Shown here: one piece after another, positions 16,764 through 25,519 of the stretch
Layout of the letters: each line of letters opens with the position of its first letter
Position numbering within the stretch: position 1 is the first letter of the stretch
Assembly (NCBI GenBank): GCA_013297755.1
Contig: JAAFIH010000013.1
Location: 41,761 to 105,760, forward strand
Length of the DNA stretch: 64,000 nucleotides
Direction: 5' to 3'
Origin: Cytophagales bacterium
Lineage (GTDB): Bacteria; Bacteroidota; Bacteroidia; Cytophagales; UBA9547
Translations under genes and position numbers: made by a program
The notes under the pieces: generated by a model
The model's input: only the letters and a program-made list of their open reading frames with translations
Told to the model about the DNA's origin: nothing
The model's database searches: none

Positions 16764-17744
16764 TTACGCAAATGCTGGATTTTCGGCATTAAGGCTTTTG
16801 CGTGGTGGCACTACTTGCTTGTCTGGGGCTAGTTCATAGTGATTTTGCGATTGCACAGAGGCACGATCAATTTTTCGAGGTCCTTCTATTGTCCAATCAG
16901 AAAGTTCTTTTTTCTCGAATCGGCAAGTGTTGCATATAAATTCTTCTACTTCACCAAAGGCATCTTTTCGGCCTGTTACCCTTATGATTTCGTTTCCTTT
17001 TTGCCAAACAGTTACTTTTCCACAACATTTGTCGCAATCTCTGTGAGCATCCATTGGTTTGGTAAACCATACACGGTTTTTGAATCTAAAAGTTTTGTCT
17101 GTCAATGCACCCACTGGGCATACATCAATCACATTTCCCGAAAAATCGTTGTCTATGGCTTGGGATATATAGGTAGATATTTCGGCTGCATCTCCACGAT
17201 TGATAATTCCATGTACCCTAGAGTTGGTTATTTGGTCGGCAGTAAACACACATCTAAAACACATGATGCATCTAGTCATGTGTAATTGTATAAATGGACC
17301 TATATCGATTTTGTCAAACACTCGTCTGTCTTCCTCGTATCTGGTAGATTCGGCACCATGTGCGGCACCCAAATCTTGTAGGTGGCACTCGCCTGCTTGG
17401 TCGCACACTGGGCAATCGAGCGGATGATTGATAAGCAAAAACTCTACTACACCTTTGCGGGCTTCTATTACTTTTGGCGATGTCAAGTTTTTTACTTCCA
17501 TACCATCCATGACATTGGTGCGGCACGAGGCCACCAACTTAGGCATAGGTCTTGGATCTTTTTCTGATCCTTTTGATACTTCAACTAAGCATGTGCGGCA
17601 TTTGCCGCCAGAATCTTTCAATTTAGAATAATAACACATCGCTGGTGGTACATTTTTGCCTATGCTACGAGCTGCATTCAAGATAGATGTGCCTTCTTCT
17701 ACTTGAGTGCTGATGCCATCTATGGTTACATTGATTAGTGCCAT
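16764..17744 (-). CDS. nuoG: NADH-quinone oxidoreductase subunit G, short form
   Basis: Fe-S subunit of the complex I NADH-oxidising arm, 326 aa. The N-terminal 2Fe-2S ferredoxin domain has CYYSKLKDSGGKCRTCLVEV. The His-Cys3 [4Fe-4S] segment is HPLDCPVCDQAGECHLQDLG, followed by the CIMCFRC...CPVGAL cluster and a further Cys4 site (CDKCCGK...FICNTCR). The large molybdopterin-oxidoreductase domain of the 680-900 aa enterobacterial protein is absent; the truncated form is normal in Bacteroidota. It is divergent from the second nuoA (131 bp apart) and convergent with the first. Confidence 0.9.
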   Translation of the reverse strand: MALINVTIDGISTQVEEGTSILNAARSIGKNVPPAMCYYSKLKDSGGKCRTCLVEVSKGSEKDPRPMPKLVASCRTNVMDGMEVKNLTSPKVIEARKGVVEFLLINHPLDCPVCDQAGECHLQDLGAAHGAESTRYEEDRRVFDKIDIGPFIQLHMTRCIMCFRCVFTADQITNSRVHGIINRGDAAEISTYISQAIDNDFSGNVIDVCPVGALTDKTFRFKNRVWFTKPMDAHRDCDKCCGKVTVWQKGNEIIRVTGRKDAFGEVEEFICNTCRFEKKELSDWTIEGPRKIDRASVQSQNHYELAPDKQVVPPRKSLNAENPAFA

Positions 17745-17875
17745 TTGTACTTATTTGTCTATTGATGCTTCAAAAATAACAAATTAAAAATCATTTACAA
17801 ACATAAAATTAAATAGTCAATATATTTGCAAAGAAAAAAATATAATATCATAGCTTTGTAAAAAAAAATCATACC

Positions 17876-18337
17876 ATGTCTCACTGGGCTGTAGTTTTAA
17901 TTTTTATTGTGGGTTCAATCGTGTTTTTGTGTATAGGGCTTTTGGTTGCTAAAATTATTCGGCCCTATCAACCCAATGCCGAAAAACTATCAACTTACGA
18001 ATCTGGTGAGCAAACTTTGGGTTCGGCTTGGGGGCGTATCAATATCAAATATATGGCCATAGCTTTATTATTTTTACTTTTTGAAGTTGAAATTGTTTTT
18101 CTTTTTCCTTGGGCCACAGTATATGCTCACCCAAATTTGACACAAAAAAGCCAAGGCCAGTGGCTATATTTATCATTGATTGAAATGTTTATTTTTGTGT
18201 TTATTCTTACTCTGGGCTTGGCGTATGCTTGGCAAAAAGGATTTTTGGATTGGACAACTTCTCTCCAAAAACCATCCAGTTTTATATCAGAAATCCCATC
18301 AAAAATGTATGATAAAGTAAATGAAAAGTACACCTAA
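17876..18337 (+). CDS. nuoA: NADH-quinone oxidoreductase subunit A (second copy)
   Basis: Second complex I subunit A, 153 aa, with three transmembrane helices and the conserved STYESGEQTLGSAWGRINIKY and FLLFEVEIVFLFPWA blocks. The cysteine of the ECG motif in the first copy is Ser-Gly here (YESG), a common variant, so the two proteins belong to different subfamilies. The C-terminal 30 residues (LQKPSSFISEIPSKMYDKVN) extend beyond most relatives. A TATATTTG promoter element lies at 17820-17827. The paralogue may serve a second complex I assembly or be an alternative subunit. Confidence 0.88.
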   Translation: MSHWAVVLIFIVGSIVFLCIGLLVAKIIRPYQPNAEKLSTYESGEQTLGSAWGRINIKYMAIALLFLLFEVEIVFLFPWATVYAHPNLTQKSQGQWLYLSLIEMFIFVFILTLGLAYAWQKGFLDWTTSLQKPSSFISEIPSKMYDKVNEKYT

Positions 18338-18384
18338 TTATTCGTAGGATATTTAATAAAAAGCAAGTTTTTTAATATTATTAC

Positions 18385-19509
18385 ATGAATGAATATATAC
18401 TTTACCTCAATATTTTTGTAATATTTAATATTTTTTTAATCATTATTTCAACACTAGGCGGTAATAAATTTGATTATAAAGCCAATATTTATTTTGTCAT
18501 TTTTTTGGTTATTAGTTTGCGTCAATTGGTGGCCAATTTGATGATTCAATATTTTAAAATTTCTACTTTTGTTTTTTCTGAAGTTTCGCTTGGAGGGATT
18601 AATCTGATCATTGGACCAGTTATTTTTCAATATGTATTTGTATTAACAGAGCAAAAAATGCCCAAAAATTGGTACTTGCATTTTGCACCAGCTTTAGGTT
18701 TTTTCTTATATGGTTTAAATTATCTTTTTTTACCAAAAGAAACAGAAATTACTTATTTCAACGAAATAAAATTGGGTGTACATTTGCCAGTCCTAATTTT
18801 AAATTATCTAATTTTATTACACACCATCGTATATTTTATAGTAATTAAAAAGGCTTTTAAAAAAATTATTTTTGAAAGTAATCATCCACGATTTATGTCT
18901 TTGATGTTGAAAAAAAAATGGGCAAACCAACTAGTTAATTATCTGATTGTCTGTAATATAATTGTATTTTTTGCCTACATTATTACCCTTGTTGGTTTTT
19001 CGTTTGATATAATGATGGTAGAACTTGTGGTATTACCACTTATATTATTATCTATTTATTCATTTATTATTTTCAAGAATTTCAAATTTAGTGCTATTTA
19101 CGACAATGTAGCCACACTAAACAATCCAAATTCGATACCAACAAAACCACCTATTAATTCTCAAGAAAGCCAACAAATGGCTGATTTGTGGGTCAAAATA
19201 GAAGAGCATATTCAAAATAATAAAACTTATATCAATCCTGATATTGGATTACAAAAACTTGCAGACGAACTACAAGTGAGTGCAGCCTTGTTATCAAAAA
19301 CGATGAACTATCATGATATAAGTTTTACAGAATATATCAATCAAAAAAGAGTAGATGAGGCCAAATATTTGTTGATTTCTGAAAAAAATCAACATTTAAA
19401 AATCGAGGTCATTGGCGAAATGGCTGGTTTCAACTCTAGGTCTACTTTTTATTTAGTTTTCAAGAAATATACTGGCATGACCCCTATTGCATTTAAAAGT
19501 ATGAAATAG
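18385..19509 (+). CDS. AraC-family regulator with N-terminal membrane domain
   Basis: Protein of 374 aa. The first 230 residues hold about seven hydrophobic helices (for example YILYLNIFVIFNIFLIIIST, IYFVIFLVISLRQLVANLMI). The C-terminal AraC/XylS DNA-binding domain (about 265-374) shows both helix-turn-helix units: LQKLADELQVSAALLSKTMN and IEVIGEMAGFNSRSTFYLVF followed by KKYTGMTPIAFK. Membrane AraC regulators of this design are frequent in Bacteroidota and presumably sense an envelope or periplasmic signal. The target may be the nearby porin cluster (inference). There are two hairpins downstream. Confidence 0.87.
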   Translation: MNEYILYLNIFVIFNIFLIIISTLGGNKFDYKANIYFVIFLVISLRQLVANLMIQYFKISTFVFSEVSLGGINLIIGPVIFQYVFVLTEQKMPKNWYLHFAPALGFFLYGLNYLFLPKETEITYFNEIKLGVHLPVLILNYLILLHTIVYFIVIKKAFKKIIFESNHPRFMSLMLKKKWANQLVNYLIVCNIIVFFAYIITLVGFSFDIMMVELVVLPLILLSIYSFIIFKNFKFSAIYDNVATLNNPNSIPTKPPINSQESQQMADLWVKIEEHIQNNKTYINPDIGLQKLADELQVSAALLSKTMNYHDISFTEYINQKRVDEAKYLLISEKNQHLKIEVIGEMAGFNSRSTFYLVFKKYTGMTPIAFKSMK

Positions 19510-19572
19510 TCAGGGCAAATGCATTTAAAATTATTATACGTTAAAATAATAAAATTTTAAGAAATAGTAATA

Positions 19573-19660
19573 TCAAAAACCCACCCTTTTGGATACTGCA
19601 ACAGGGTAACAGAAATTGGGTTTGGGCTTAAAAAAATTTTGGGATTTTTTTAAAATTTCA
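19573..19660. repeat. MITE-like element, third diverged copy (reverse orientation)
   Basis: The core (cccttttggatactg, gtaacagaaattgg) matches the reverse complement of the 1682-1800 element (ccctcttggattctg, cgaaacagaaattgg). The right end (gggatttttttaaaatttc) resembles the inverted repeat; the left end is not recognisable. It lies just 3' of the AraC gene. Confidence 0.5.
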
Positions 19661-19670
19661 TTCATAACAA

Positions 19671-19702
19671 AAAAGCCATCACAATTGTGGTGGCTTCTTT
19701 TT
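19671..19702 (+). terminator. Rho-independent terminator after the AraC gene
   Basis: AGCCATCAC and GTGGTGGCT form a 9-bp stem (one G-T pair) around the loop AATT, preceded by A's and followed by TCTTTTT. It lies about 165 bp downstream of the AraC stop codon. The loop region contains CAATTG, the site predicted for the MunI-like enzyme. Confidence 0.75.
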
Positions 19703-19779
19703 GGGTGTACAACGATTTAAAATCTTAATTGCTTTAAACAATAACAACGATGCAATATTATATACAATTTTTTTAATAT

Positions 19780-19806
19780 AAAATCAGTGCTAGCACTGAT
19801 TTTTTT
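19780..19806. terminator. Perfect 24-bp palindrome with T-run
   Basis: AAAATCAGTGC, then TA, then GCACTGATTTT is perfectly self-complementary and continues into seven T's in all. It has the form of a strong bidirectional terminator, but no gene lies between it and the terminator at 19671-19702. The remaining sequence up to 20091 is AT-rich and carries TACATTTG (20052-20059), the probable promoter element of the next gene. Confidence 0.6.
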
Positions 19807-20091
19807 AAGTAGTCTACTTATATGTTTTAATTTTTTGACCTTATTTTTTTTAAATCAATCATATAACACATTGATAATGAGAGGTTTACGAAAATATATT
19901 AATAAATAAAGCCTTGAAAAGCATCTTAATTAAATGAATAAAAAAATTATTTTCTTGTCGATACTATACCTATATTAATCGTTTTATAATATATTTTCAT
20001 AGAAATATTCAAAAATAGTTTTGAAAACAAGCATTTTAAAAATTCTAAAAACGTACATTTGCTAAAATACAATTTAAAAAAATAACAATCT

Positions 20092-21186
20092 ATGAAAAAA
20101 ATAAACATAATTATTACATGCATTTTTTTATCAATCTATTCATTTGGCCAAGACACCAAGTTGCGATTTTTTGCACAACCTGGGTTAGATTTGTTGCATA
20201 ATCCAGTAACAGGTAATGCAGGAGCGGTTTTTAGAGGTGCCGAATTTGTGGCTTACATTACTTCTGATATTACAGATCGATTGAGTGCTGCTGTAGAGCT
20301 ACACCCACACGTGATGTTCAAAACTGGACCAGAATTTGAAATAGAGCGTTTGTTTCTTAAATATTACATCAAAGATTATTTTAGTTTAAGAGCTGGACGA
20401 ATGTTTATGCCCATTGGTTTTTGGAATCAAAACTATAATTTTGCTTATGTGATGAACCCTGTCATTCATAGGCCAAATGTGTTGCAACCTATACATGACG
20501 ATGGATTTATTAATACTCGAGATGTTGGGGTTCAATTTGAAGGAAATGATATTGGTGATATACGTTTTTCTTATAAAGCTATGGTATCCAATGGAGTCGG
20601 CAAAAATGGTGGATTACTTGGAAATTACAAAAATTTTGATACCCATTTTGCTTATTCGGCCAACATAAGCATTCAGCCTTTGGATGGACTTAGGTTTATA
20701 GCATCAGGGATTTTCAACGAATCTCACAAGGGCGACCCTACTCAATTTGAAGGTGTAGTTTTTTTAACCAAAATCCAAAAAATACTTTACAACGCAAGTA
20801 TAGTATATATGAATCCAGAAACAAAGTTTGAGTTTATTGCCGAATATATTGGATGTATCAATAGATATGAAAATCCAATAGGAAACAAAAATTTGTATAG
20901 TGGTTTTTTATATTCAGGATATAAATTAAGCGACAAAATAATCCCTTATTTATTTGCAGAATTTACAAAATTTAACTATTCTGATCCACTTTATGCCCCA
21001 ATCACTGGGGTAGATCTCAATAATGTAAACGATGAATTATCATTTCAAAGCAACTTAAAATTTTCGCCAGGCATAAAATATAGGTTTTCTACAAATGCTG
21101 TCCTTAAACTTGAGTATCAACTAAATTATTTCGATAAGGAAAAATTTGTACACGGCCCATCTACTCAATTTGCTATTGGTTTTTAA
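20092..21186 (+). CDS. Outer-membrane porin-like protein
   Basis: Protein of 364 aa with a signal peptide (MKKINIIITCIFLSIYSFGQ). The rest has alternating aromatic/polar beta-strand patterns and ends in an aromatic C-terminal residue (STQFAIGF), typical of outer-membrane barrels. The segment FLKYYIKDYFSLRAGRMFMP followed by GFWNQNYNF resembles phosphate-selective porin (OprO/P)-like proteins. It is probably a 16- or 18-stranded channel. It lies 35 bp upstream of a small periplasmic binding protein and ahead of a sensor and a receiver gene, which suggests a solute uptake and sensing unit. The ligand is unknown. Confidence 0.78.
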   Translation: MKKINIIITCIFLSIYSFGQDTKLRFFAQPGLDLLHNPVTGNAGAVFRGAEFVAYITSDITDRLSAAVELHPHVMFKTGPEFEIERLFLKYYIKDYFSLRAGRMFMPIGFWNQNYNFAYVMNPVIHRPNVLQPIHDDGFINTRDVGVQFEGNDIGDIRFSYKAMVSNGVGKNGGLLGNYKNFDTHFAYSANISIQPLDGLRFIASGIFNESHKGDPTQFEGVVFLTKIQKILYNASIVYMNPETKFEFIAEYIGCINRYENPIGNKNLYSGFLYSGYKLSDKIIPYLFAEFTKFNYSDPLYAPITGVDLNNVNDELSFQSNLKFSPGIKYRFSTNAVLKLEYQLNYFDKEKFVHGPSTQFAIGF

Positions 21187-21221
21187 TATTTTTATTCTAA
21201 TACATCATCTTACACAAAACA

Positions 21222-21683
21222 ATGAAAAATCTAAAATATTTCGCATTTCTATTTCTAATCTTACTTTGTGGCAGTGCTTTTATTCAAAAAGGAACGCCAG
21301 ACCAATCAGTATTGATTATTGTAAATAAAGATAATCCAATCGAAAAATTATCAATGGCAGAAGTAAAATTGTACTGGTTGCGAAAAGTAAAAAAACGATG
21401 GCCAGAAATAAACAAAAACATTCGCCCTGTGGATAGAAAAAACAAAAGTAGCGAACAAGAATCTTTTTATAAAAAAGTGCTTAAAATGGAAGCCAACGAT
21501 GTAGAAGCCTATTTTAATCAAAGACAGTACGAATCGGCCGAAAAACCTCAAGACAAATTCTCGAACGATAGAGATATAGTACAATTTGTATCAGAACAAG
21601 AAGGCTCTATTGGCTATATCAATGCCAACTACTTGGATTCTGATTTGAAATCTAAAGTAAAAATAGTTGCTAAAATTGATTAA
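21222..21683 (+). CDS. Small periplasmic PstS-like binding protein
   Basis: Protein of 153 aa with an N-terminal signal sequence (MKNLKYFAFLFLILLCGSAF). The remainder resembles one lobe of phosphate ABC-transporter substrate-binding proteins: SVLIIVNKDNPIEKLSMAEV, KRWPEINKNIRPVDRK and VSEQEGSIGYINANYLDSD. Such half-length PBP-like proteins are usually found beside porins or sensors rather than with an ABC permease, and no permease is present. It may bind the anion passing the upstream porin and present it to the following HAMP/GAF sensor (inference). Confidence 0.75.
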   Translation: MKNLKYFAFLFLILLCGSAFIQKGTPDQSVLIIVNKDNPIEKLSMAEVKLYWLRKVKKRWPEINKNIRPVDRKNKSSEQESFYKKVLKMEANDVEAYFNQRQYESAEKPQDKFSNDRDIVQFVSEQEGSIGYINANYLDSDLKSKVKIVAKID

Positions 21684-21901
21684 AATAATTAGTAAGATAA
21701 CTTTAATTATAAATTGAAAATAAATACTTAATCAATTTTTGGACTATACTTCAACCTTTTTCCTAAATATTGAGGGTTTATTAAAAGAAAGTATAGCTTT
21801 AATGTATTATGACGTAAATTCAGAAGTTCGCATAAATAAAAATAAGATAGAAATGAGTTCTATTTGATATTTAAAAGTATATTTGAAAAAAATAAAAAAC
21901 T

Positions 21902-23581
21902 ATGAATAAAGGATATTTTTACGGAATTGGAGGCAAAATTCTACAAGGATATGTATTGATTGTTGCCATTTTTTTGTTGATTTCAGGAATAATTTTTTAT
22001 CAATCACTCCAAAGTAAATCTGAAGACGTATTGATAACCAAAAAATATTTTCCACTATATACCCACCTTATTCAATACAAATATGCCCTCGAAAATAGCG
22101 AACGATTGATACACAACTGGGTAAACCAACCCAATAGATTAGACAAAGAAAAGCTAACATTGCTACTAGAAAGCGAATTTCCTAGACTCAAAAACGATAT
22201 AGAAGACATTGCTCTCATTGGTGAAACAACCAAAGAAGAGAAAAATGTAATAATCATGGTAGAAAAAATTGATGTTTTGATTATTCATTTCAAAAAAATA
22301 ATGACTTTACTCAAAGACGATGAAGCCTACGTAAACGACCAAATATTAGACGATGCCAATATTATTGTAAAAGAAAACATAGCACCCCAAATCCAATACC
22401 TAACCGAAAAATTTACTGATGCTATTGCAATTCAACAACAAATTTTGGATGTGGCAATGGAGCAAAAAAAGGACAGATTTGCCACCCAAACTATCATACT
22501 TGTACTTTCGATTATTGTATTTATTGCACTTACTATTTATTCGACAATGTTTTCTACAAAAACTATTGTAAACCCTATCAATAGCCTAAAAAGCACCATT
22601 TTATCGATGAGTTTAGGCGAAATCAAAGAAATAAAACTCAACGAAACCCCTGACGAAGTAGGCGAAATGGTGGCTGCCACCAAAACCATGATTAAAGCCA
22701 TGAAATCAAACACTACTTTTGCCATAGAAATAGGAAAAGGAAATTATGATAGCGAATATGCACCCTTGGGCGAATCTGATGAGCTTGGCAACTCGCTCAA
22801 AAACATGAGAGAAAACCTCAAATTAAATACCAAAAAAGACATAGAACGAAACTGGATCACCACTGGTATGGCCCAAATAAGCGAAATTCTAAGAAACAGC
22901 CAACAAGATTCGTCTACCCTTTTCAGAGATGTTATCAAATTTATCGTGCGATACCTAAACACAAACCAAGGTGGGCTTTTTGCCATAAATGATGCCAAAA
23001 AAGAAGATAAATTTATAGAAATGATGGCTTGCTATGCTTACGATAAAGAAAAAAAACACATATCAAAGCGTATAGAACTCAACGACTCTATCATTGGTGA
23101 GAGCATACGAGATTTAGATACCATTATGCTTACCGAAATACCTGATCAATACACAAATATTACTTCAGGCTTGGGCCACCGAACGCCAAACTGCATTTTG
23201 ATAGTGCCACTAAAAATAAACGATGAGGCGTATGGTGCCATAGAACTGGCCTCGTTTGGCGAAATAGAACCATACAAAATAGATTTTGTAGAAAAAATTG
23301 CCGAAAGCATAGCTTCTACTATGTCGGTGGTGAAGAAAAACAACGAAACCCAAAACCTGCTCCACGAACTGCAATCGCAAGAAGAACAAATGAAAAGCCA
23401 AGAAGAAGAAATGCGTCAAAACCTTGAAGAGCTTTATACAACCCAAGAGCAAACACGCATGCAAGAACAAGATATGCTTGGTCGATTACAAGAAATGACC
23501 CTAAAATATGAAGATTTGCAAGAACAAGAACTAAAATACTTGGCAGAAATAAACCAACTAAAAAAATTAAATAAAATTTAA
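21902..23581 (+). CDS. HAMP/GAF sensor protein without a kinase domain
   Basis: Protein of 559 aa. A first transmembrane helix (about 14-31) and a second (about 195-215) enclose a helical periplasmic sensor of about 160 residues. HAMP follows (about 216-270, NPINSLKSTILSMSLGEIKE), then a linker with a second HAMP-like helix, a GAF-like domain (about 330-470) and a long C-terminal coiled coil rich in Glu/Gln (about 478-555). No HisKA H-box, HATPase, GGDEF or chemotaxis signalling tip is present. The output must pass through a partner, plausibly the receiver protein encoded about 190 bp downstream. It follows the porin and binding-protein genes. Confidence 0.85.
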   Translation: MNKGYFYGIGGKILQGYVLIVAIFLLISGIIFYQSLQSKSEDVLITKKYFPLYTHLIQYKYALENSERLIHNWVNQPNRLDKEKLTLLLESEFPRLKNDIEDIALIGETTKEEKNVIIMVEKIDVLIIHFKKIMTLLKDDEAYVNDQILDDANIIVKENIAPQIQYLTEKFTDAIAIQQQILDVAMEQKKDRFATQTIILVLSIIVFIALTIYSTMFSTKTIVNPINSLKSTILSMSLGEIKEIKLNETPDEVGEMVAATKTMIKAMKSNTTFAIEIGKGNYDSEYAPLGESDELGNSLKNMRENLKLNTKKDIERNWITTGMAQISEILRNSQQDSSTLFRDVIKFIVRYLNTNQGGLFAINDAKKEDKFIEMMACYAYDKEKKHISKRIELNDSIIGESIRDLDTIMLTEIPDQYTNITSGLGHRTPNCILIVPLKINDEAYGAIELASFGEIEPYKIDFVEKIAESIASTMSVVKKNNETQNLLHELQSQEEQMKSQEEEMRQNLEELYTTQEQTRMQEQDMLGRLQEMTLKYEDLQEQELKYLAEINQLKKLNKI

Positions 23582-23774
23582 AAATCTTATGAACAAATAT
23601 ATCTAAAACAGTATTTGCAAAAAGTAATTTTTATAGTTTTTAATATCAACTTATCAAAATTTATTCTTTTAAAATATACAAAATAAATAAGTTTTTAAAG
23701 GTATTTTTTTTTGATTGTTTGATATTGTAATATATTTGAAAAAAATTCTAAATTTCTATTTAATAAATAAATCC

Positions 23775-24128
23775 ATGAAGAAAATATTGATTGCCGATGA
23801 TTTAGAAATTTTTAGAACTGCCCTAAAAGCCTATTTGAAATCTGATAACTACACAATTATAGAGGCCGAAAATGGTATTCAAGCCATGGAAACAATAAAA
23901 AAACACAAAATAGATCTTATTTTTTGTGATGTAAACATGCCAGAGGCTAATGGAAACGAAGTGTATCATTTTATAAAAAACAATGCTGAGTATTCGCAAA
24001 TACCTTTTGTGTTTCTTACTGCTTTTTTGGATAATGTATATGTAAACAAAAACGAAGTAGAGTGTATTTCAAAACCAGTAACCAAAGTTCAGGTAAAAGC
24101 TATAGCCGAAAAATATTTGGGTACTTGA
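23775..24128 (+). CDS. Stand-alone response-regulator receiver (CheY-like)
   Basis: Protein of 117 aa starting MKKILIADDLEIFRTALKAY. The acidic pair is in IADD, the phospho-acceptor Asp near residue 54 in IDLIFCDVNMPEANG, the switch Thr near 81 in FVFLTAF, and the conserved Lys in CISKPVT. There is no output domain. A TATATTTG promoter element lies just upstream (about 23730). An upstream ATG at 23715 would add 20 hydrophobic, improbable residues. It may act with the kinase-less sensor before it, but a histidine kinase must come from elsewhere. Confidence 0.85.
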   Translation: MKKILIADDLEIFRTALKAYLKSDNYTIIEAENGIQAMETIKKHKIDLIFCDVNMPEANGNEVYHFIKNNAEYSQIPFVFLTAFLDNVYVNKNEVECISKPVTKVQVKAIAEKYLGT

Positions 24129-24289
24129 TTGGTTTGGTCGATCATTAGACATAATACTTATATTTTATTAAAATCTAAATCTTTGTAATCGTTTAATTAT
24201 TTAAAATTATTTTATAAAACTGATTATTAAATGGTTGATTTTAAGAATAATCTTAAAAATTTATCTAAACTAAAATTTTAGAAAAAAAT

Positions 24290-24808
24290 ATGAAAAAATC
24301 AATAACATTTTTGGTTCTACTATTTTTTACCTTTGTGTCATTACTCGCACAGCCTTATACGACTGTACTATGTGAAAATCAAAACTATGAGATACAAAAA
24401 GATACTCTTAGTTTAAATGAATTGAATAGAGTAATAAATGCCGAAAACAAGTATATTATAGAAACCTCTATTGATACAATATCTAAAAATAAAAATGGAT
24501 ACTTTTTGGGCACAAAACCTCTTAGTAAAAAAGAGTTGATAAATGTTTTAAAAAGTAATAATGAATCAAATAAGGTTTTAAAAAAGTCTAGAATTATAGG
24601 ATACATACTGTATGTGCCAGCATTTATAGGAGGATTTATGATTGGGGCTCCTTTGGGTGCTTCTATTCGTGGTGGCAAACTTGATACTCCTGTTTTTGGT
24701 ATTGGTGTTGCTGTAACTACTGCAACTTTAATCTCATCGGCCTTGATTGAAAGTTCTGGACATAAAAAAGCCAGCAAGGCATATAATAAGGCTGTTTTAG
24801 GTAAATAA
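24290..24808 (+). CDS. Hypothetical membrane protein
   Basis: Protein of 172 aa with a signal sequence (MKKSITFLVLLFFTFVSLLA). A polar region follows (about 20-95), then two hydrophobic segments (about 103-125, IGYILYVPAFIGGFMIGAPLG; about 135-158, VFGIGVAVTTATLISSALIE). The end is short and basic. I do not recognise the family. The topology suggests an inner-membrane protein with a periplasmic N-terminal part. It stands alone between the receiver gene and another small membrane protein. Confidence 0.7.
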   Translation: MKKSITFLVLLFFTFVSLLAQPYTTVLCENQNYEIQKDTLSLNELNRVINAENKYIIETSIDTISKNKNGYFLGTKPLSKKELINVLKSNNESNKVLKKSRIIGYILYVPAFIGGFMIGAPLGASIRGGKLDTPVFGIGVAVTTATLISSALIESSGHKKASKAYNKAVLGK

Positions 24809-24871
24809 ATTTTGGTTATTCAGTACAATTTTAATTTTAATTTTAATGCACATTCATTTTTTTAATTTAAT

Positions 24872-25312
24872 ATGATTGAACAAGCCACCAAAATTTTTTC
24901 TGTATTTTTTATAAGTATGCTCAAATTTATAGGTGGGCCACTATCGGCTACGGCTTTGGGCCTGAGGCCACTTGAGACAATATTTGTGTGCATAGCAGGT
25001 ATGATGACAAGCGTGGCTGTGTTTTCGGTTTTTGGCAAATGGCTCAAAATCAATGTACTGGATAAATATAGAAAGCCATTGTTGTTTTCGCCTCGAAATC
25101 GAAAAATTGTATCTTTGTGGAACCGCTTTGGCATTAAAGGAATTGCTTTTTTGACACCTATTTTTCTTACCCCTATTGGTGGCACTATTATTGCCACTTC
25201 GTTTGGCGAATCCAAAAAAAATATTTATGTATTTATGCTCATCAGTGCTACTTTTTGGGCAGTAGCACTTACTTTCACATTTTCGTTTTTCAAGTATATG
25301 TTAGTTAAATAA
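24872..25312 (+). CDS. Small polytopic membrane protein
   Basis: Protein of 146 aa with about four hydrophobic helices (8-28, 36-56, 85-108, 118-142). Blocks such as FISMLKFIGGPLSATALGL and WNRFGIKGIAFLTPIFLTPIGGTII resemble the small multidrug-export/DedA-like fold (Sm_multidrug_ex), where a G-(I/L)-x-P re-entrant segment is typical. The assignment is tentative. It ends just before the defence cassette and is probably core genome. Confidence 0.6.
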   Translation: MIEQATKIFSVFFISMLKFIGGPLSATALGLRPLETIFVCIAGMMTSVAVFSVFGKWLKINVLDKYRKPLLFSPRNRKIVSLWNRFGIKGIAFLTPIFLTPIGGTIIATSFGESKKNIYVFMLISATFWAVALTFTFSFFKYMLVK

Positions 25313-25392
25313 GATTGTTAGTAGCAACCCTAAAACGACCGACAGTGTAAACATAAACCGAAAGTAAAACGACCCTAAATACCAACCGCACA

Positions 25393-25456
25393 AAATGGCA
25401 CATTTGGATTTGCCCGAAACACAAGCCAACGCTTCGCAAAACCAAAAGAGCCATTT
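25393..25456. other. attC-like imperfect hairpin at the left edge of the defence cassette
   Basis: Left arm 25393-25413 and right arm 25436-25456 are complementary at 18 of 21 positions; all three mismatches are A opposite A. The loop contains acacaagccaacg. Long imperfect hairpins with extrahelical bases recall integron attC sites. Pieces similar to the loop and arms (cacatttgc, cacaagcct, caagccaaaac) occur at the right edge near 31248-31284. This suggests that the whole locus moved as a unit. Interpretation is inferred; the hairpin is visible directly. Confidence 0.5.
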
Positions 25457-25519
25457 TTTTTGCCACCGCACCGACAGACAAAAATTGTAACTTGCAACGG
25501 AAAAACGACAATAAAATAT

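Noticed and set aside
16580..16792. 70-codon plus-strand frame between nuoA and nuoG
   Set aside because: No family, overlaps the nuoG 3' end, and composition is that of AT-rich spacer.
20092..21683. Phosphate uptake (Pst) operon
   Set aside because: The porin and half-size binding protein resemble phosphate components, but no permease or ATPase is present, so a transport operon is not supported.
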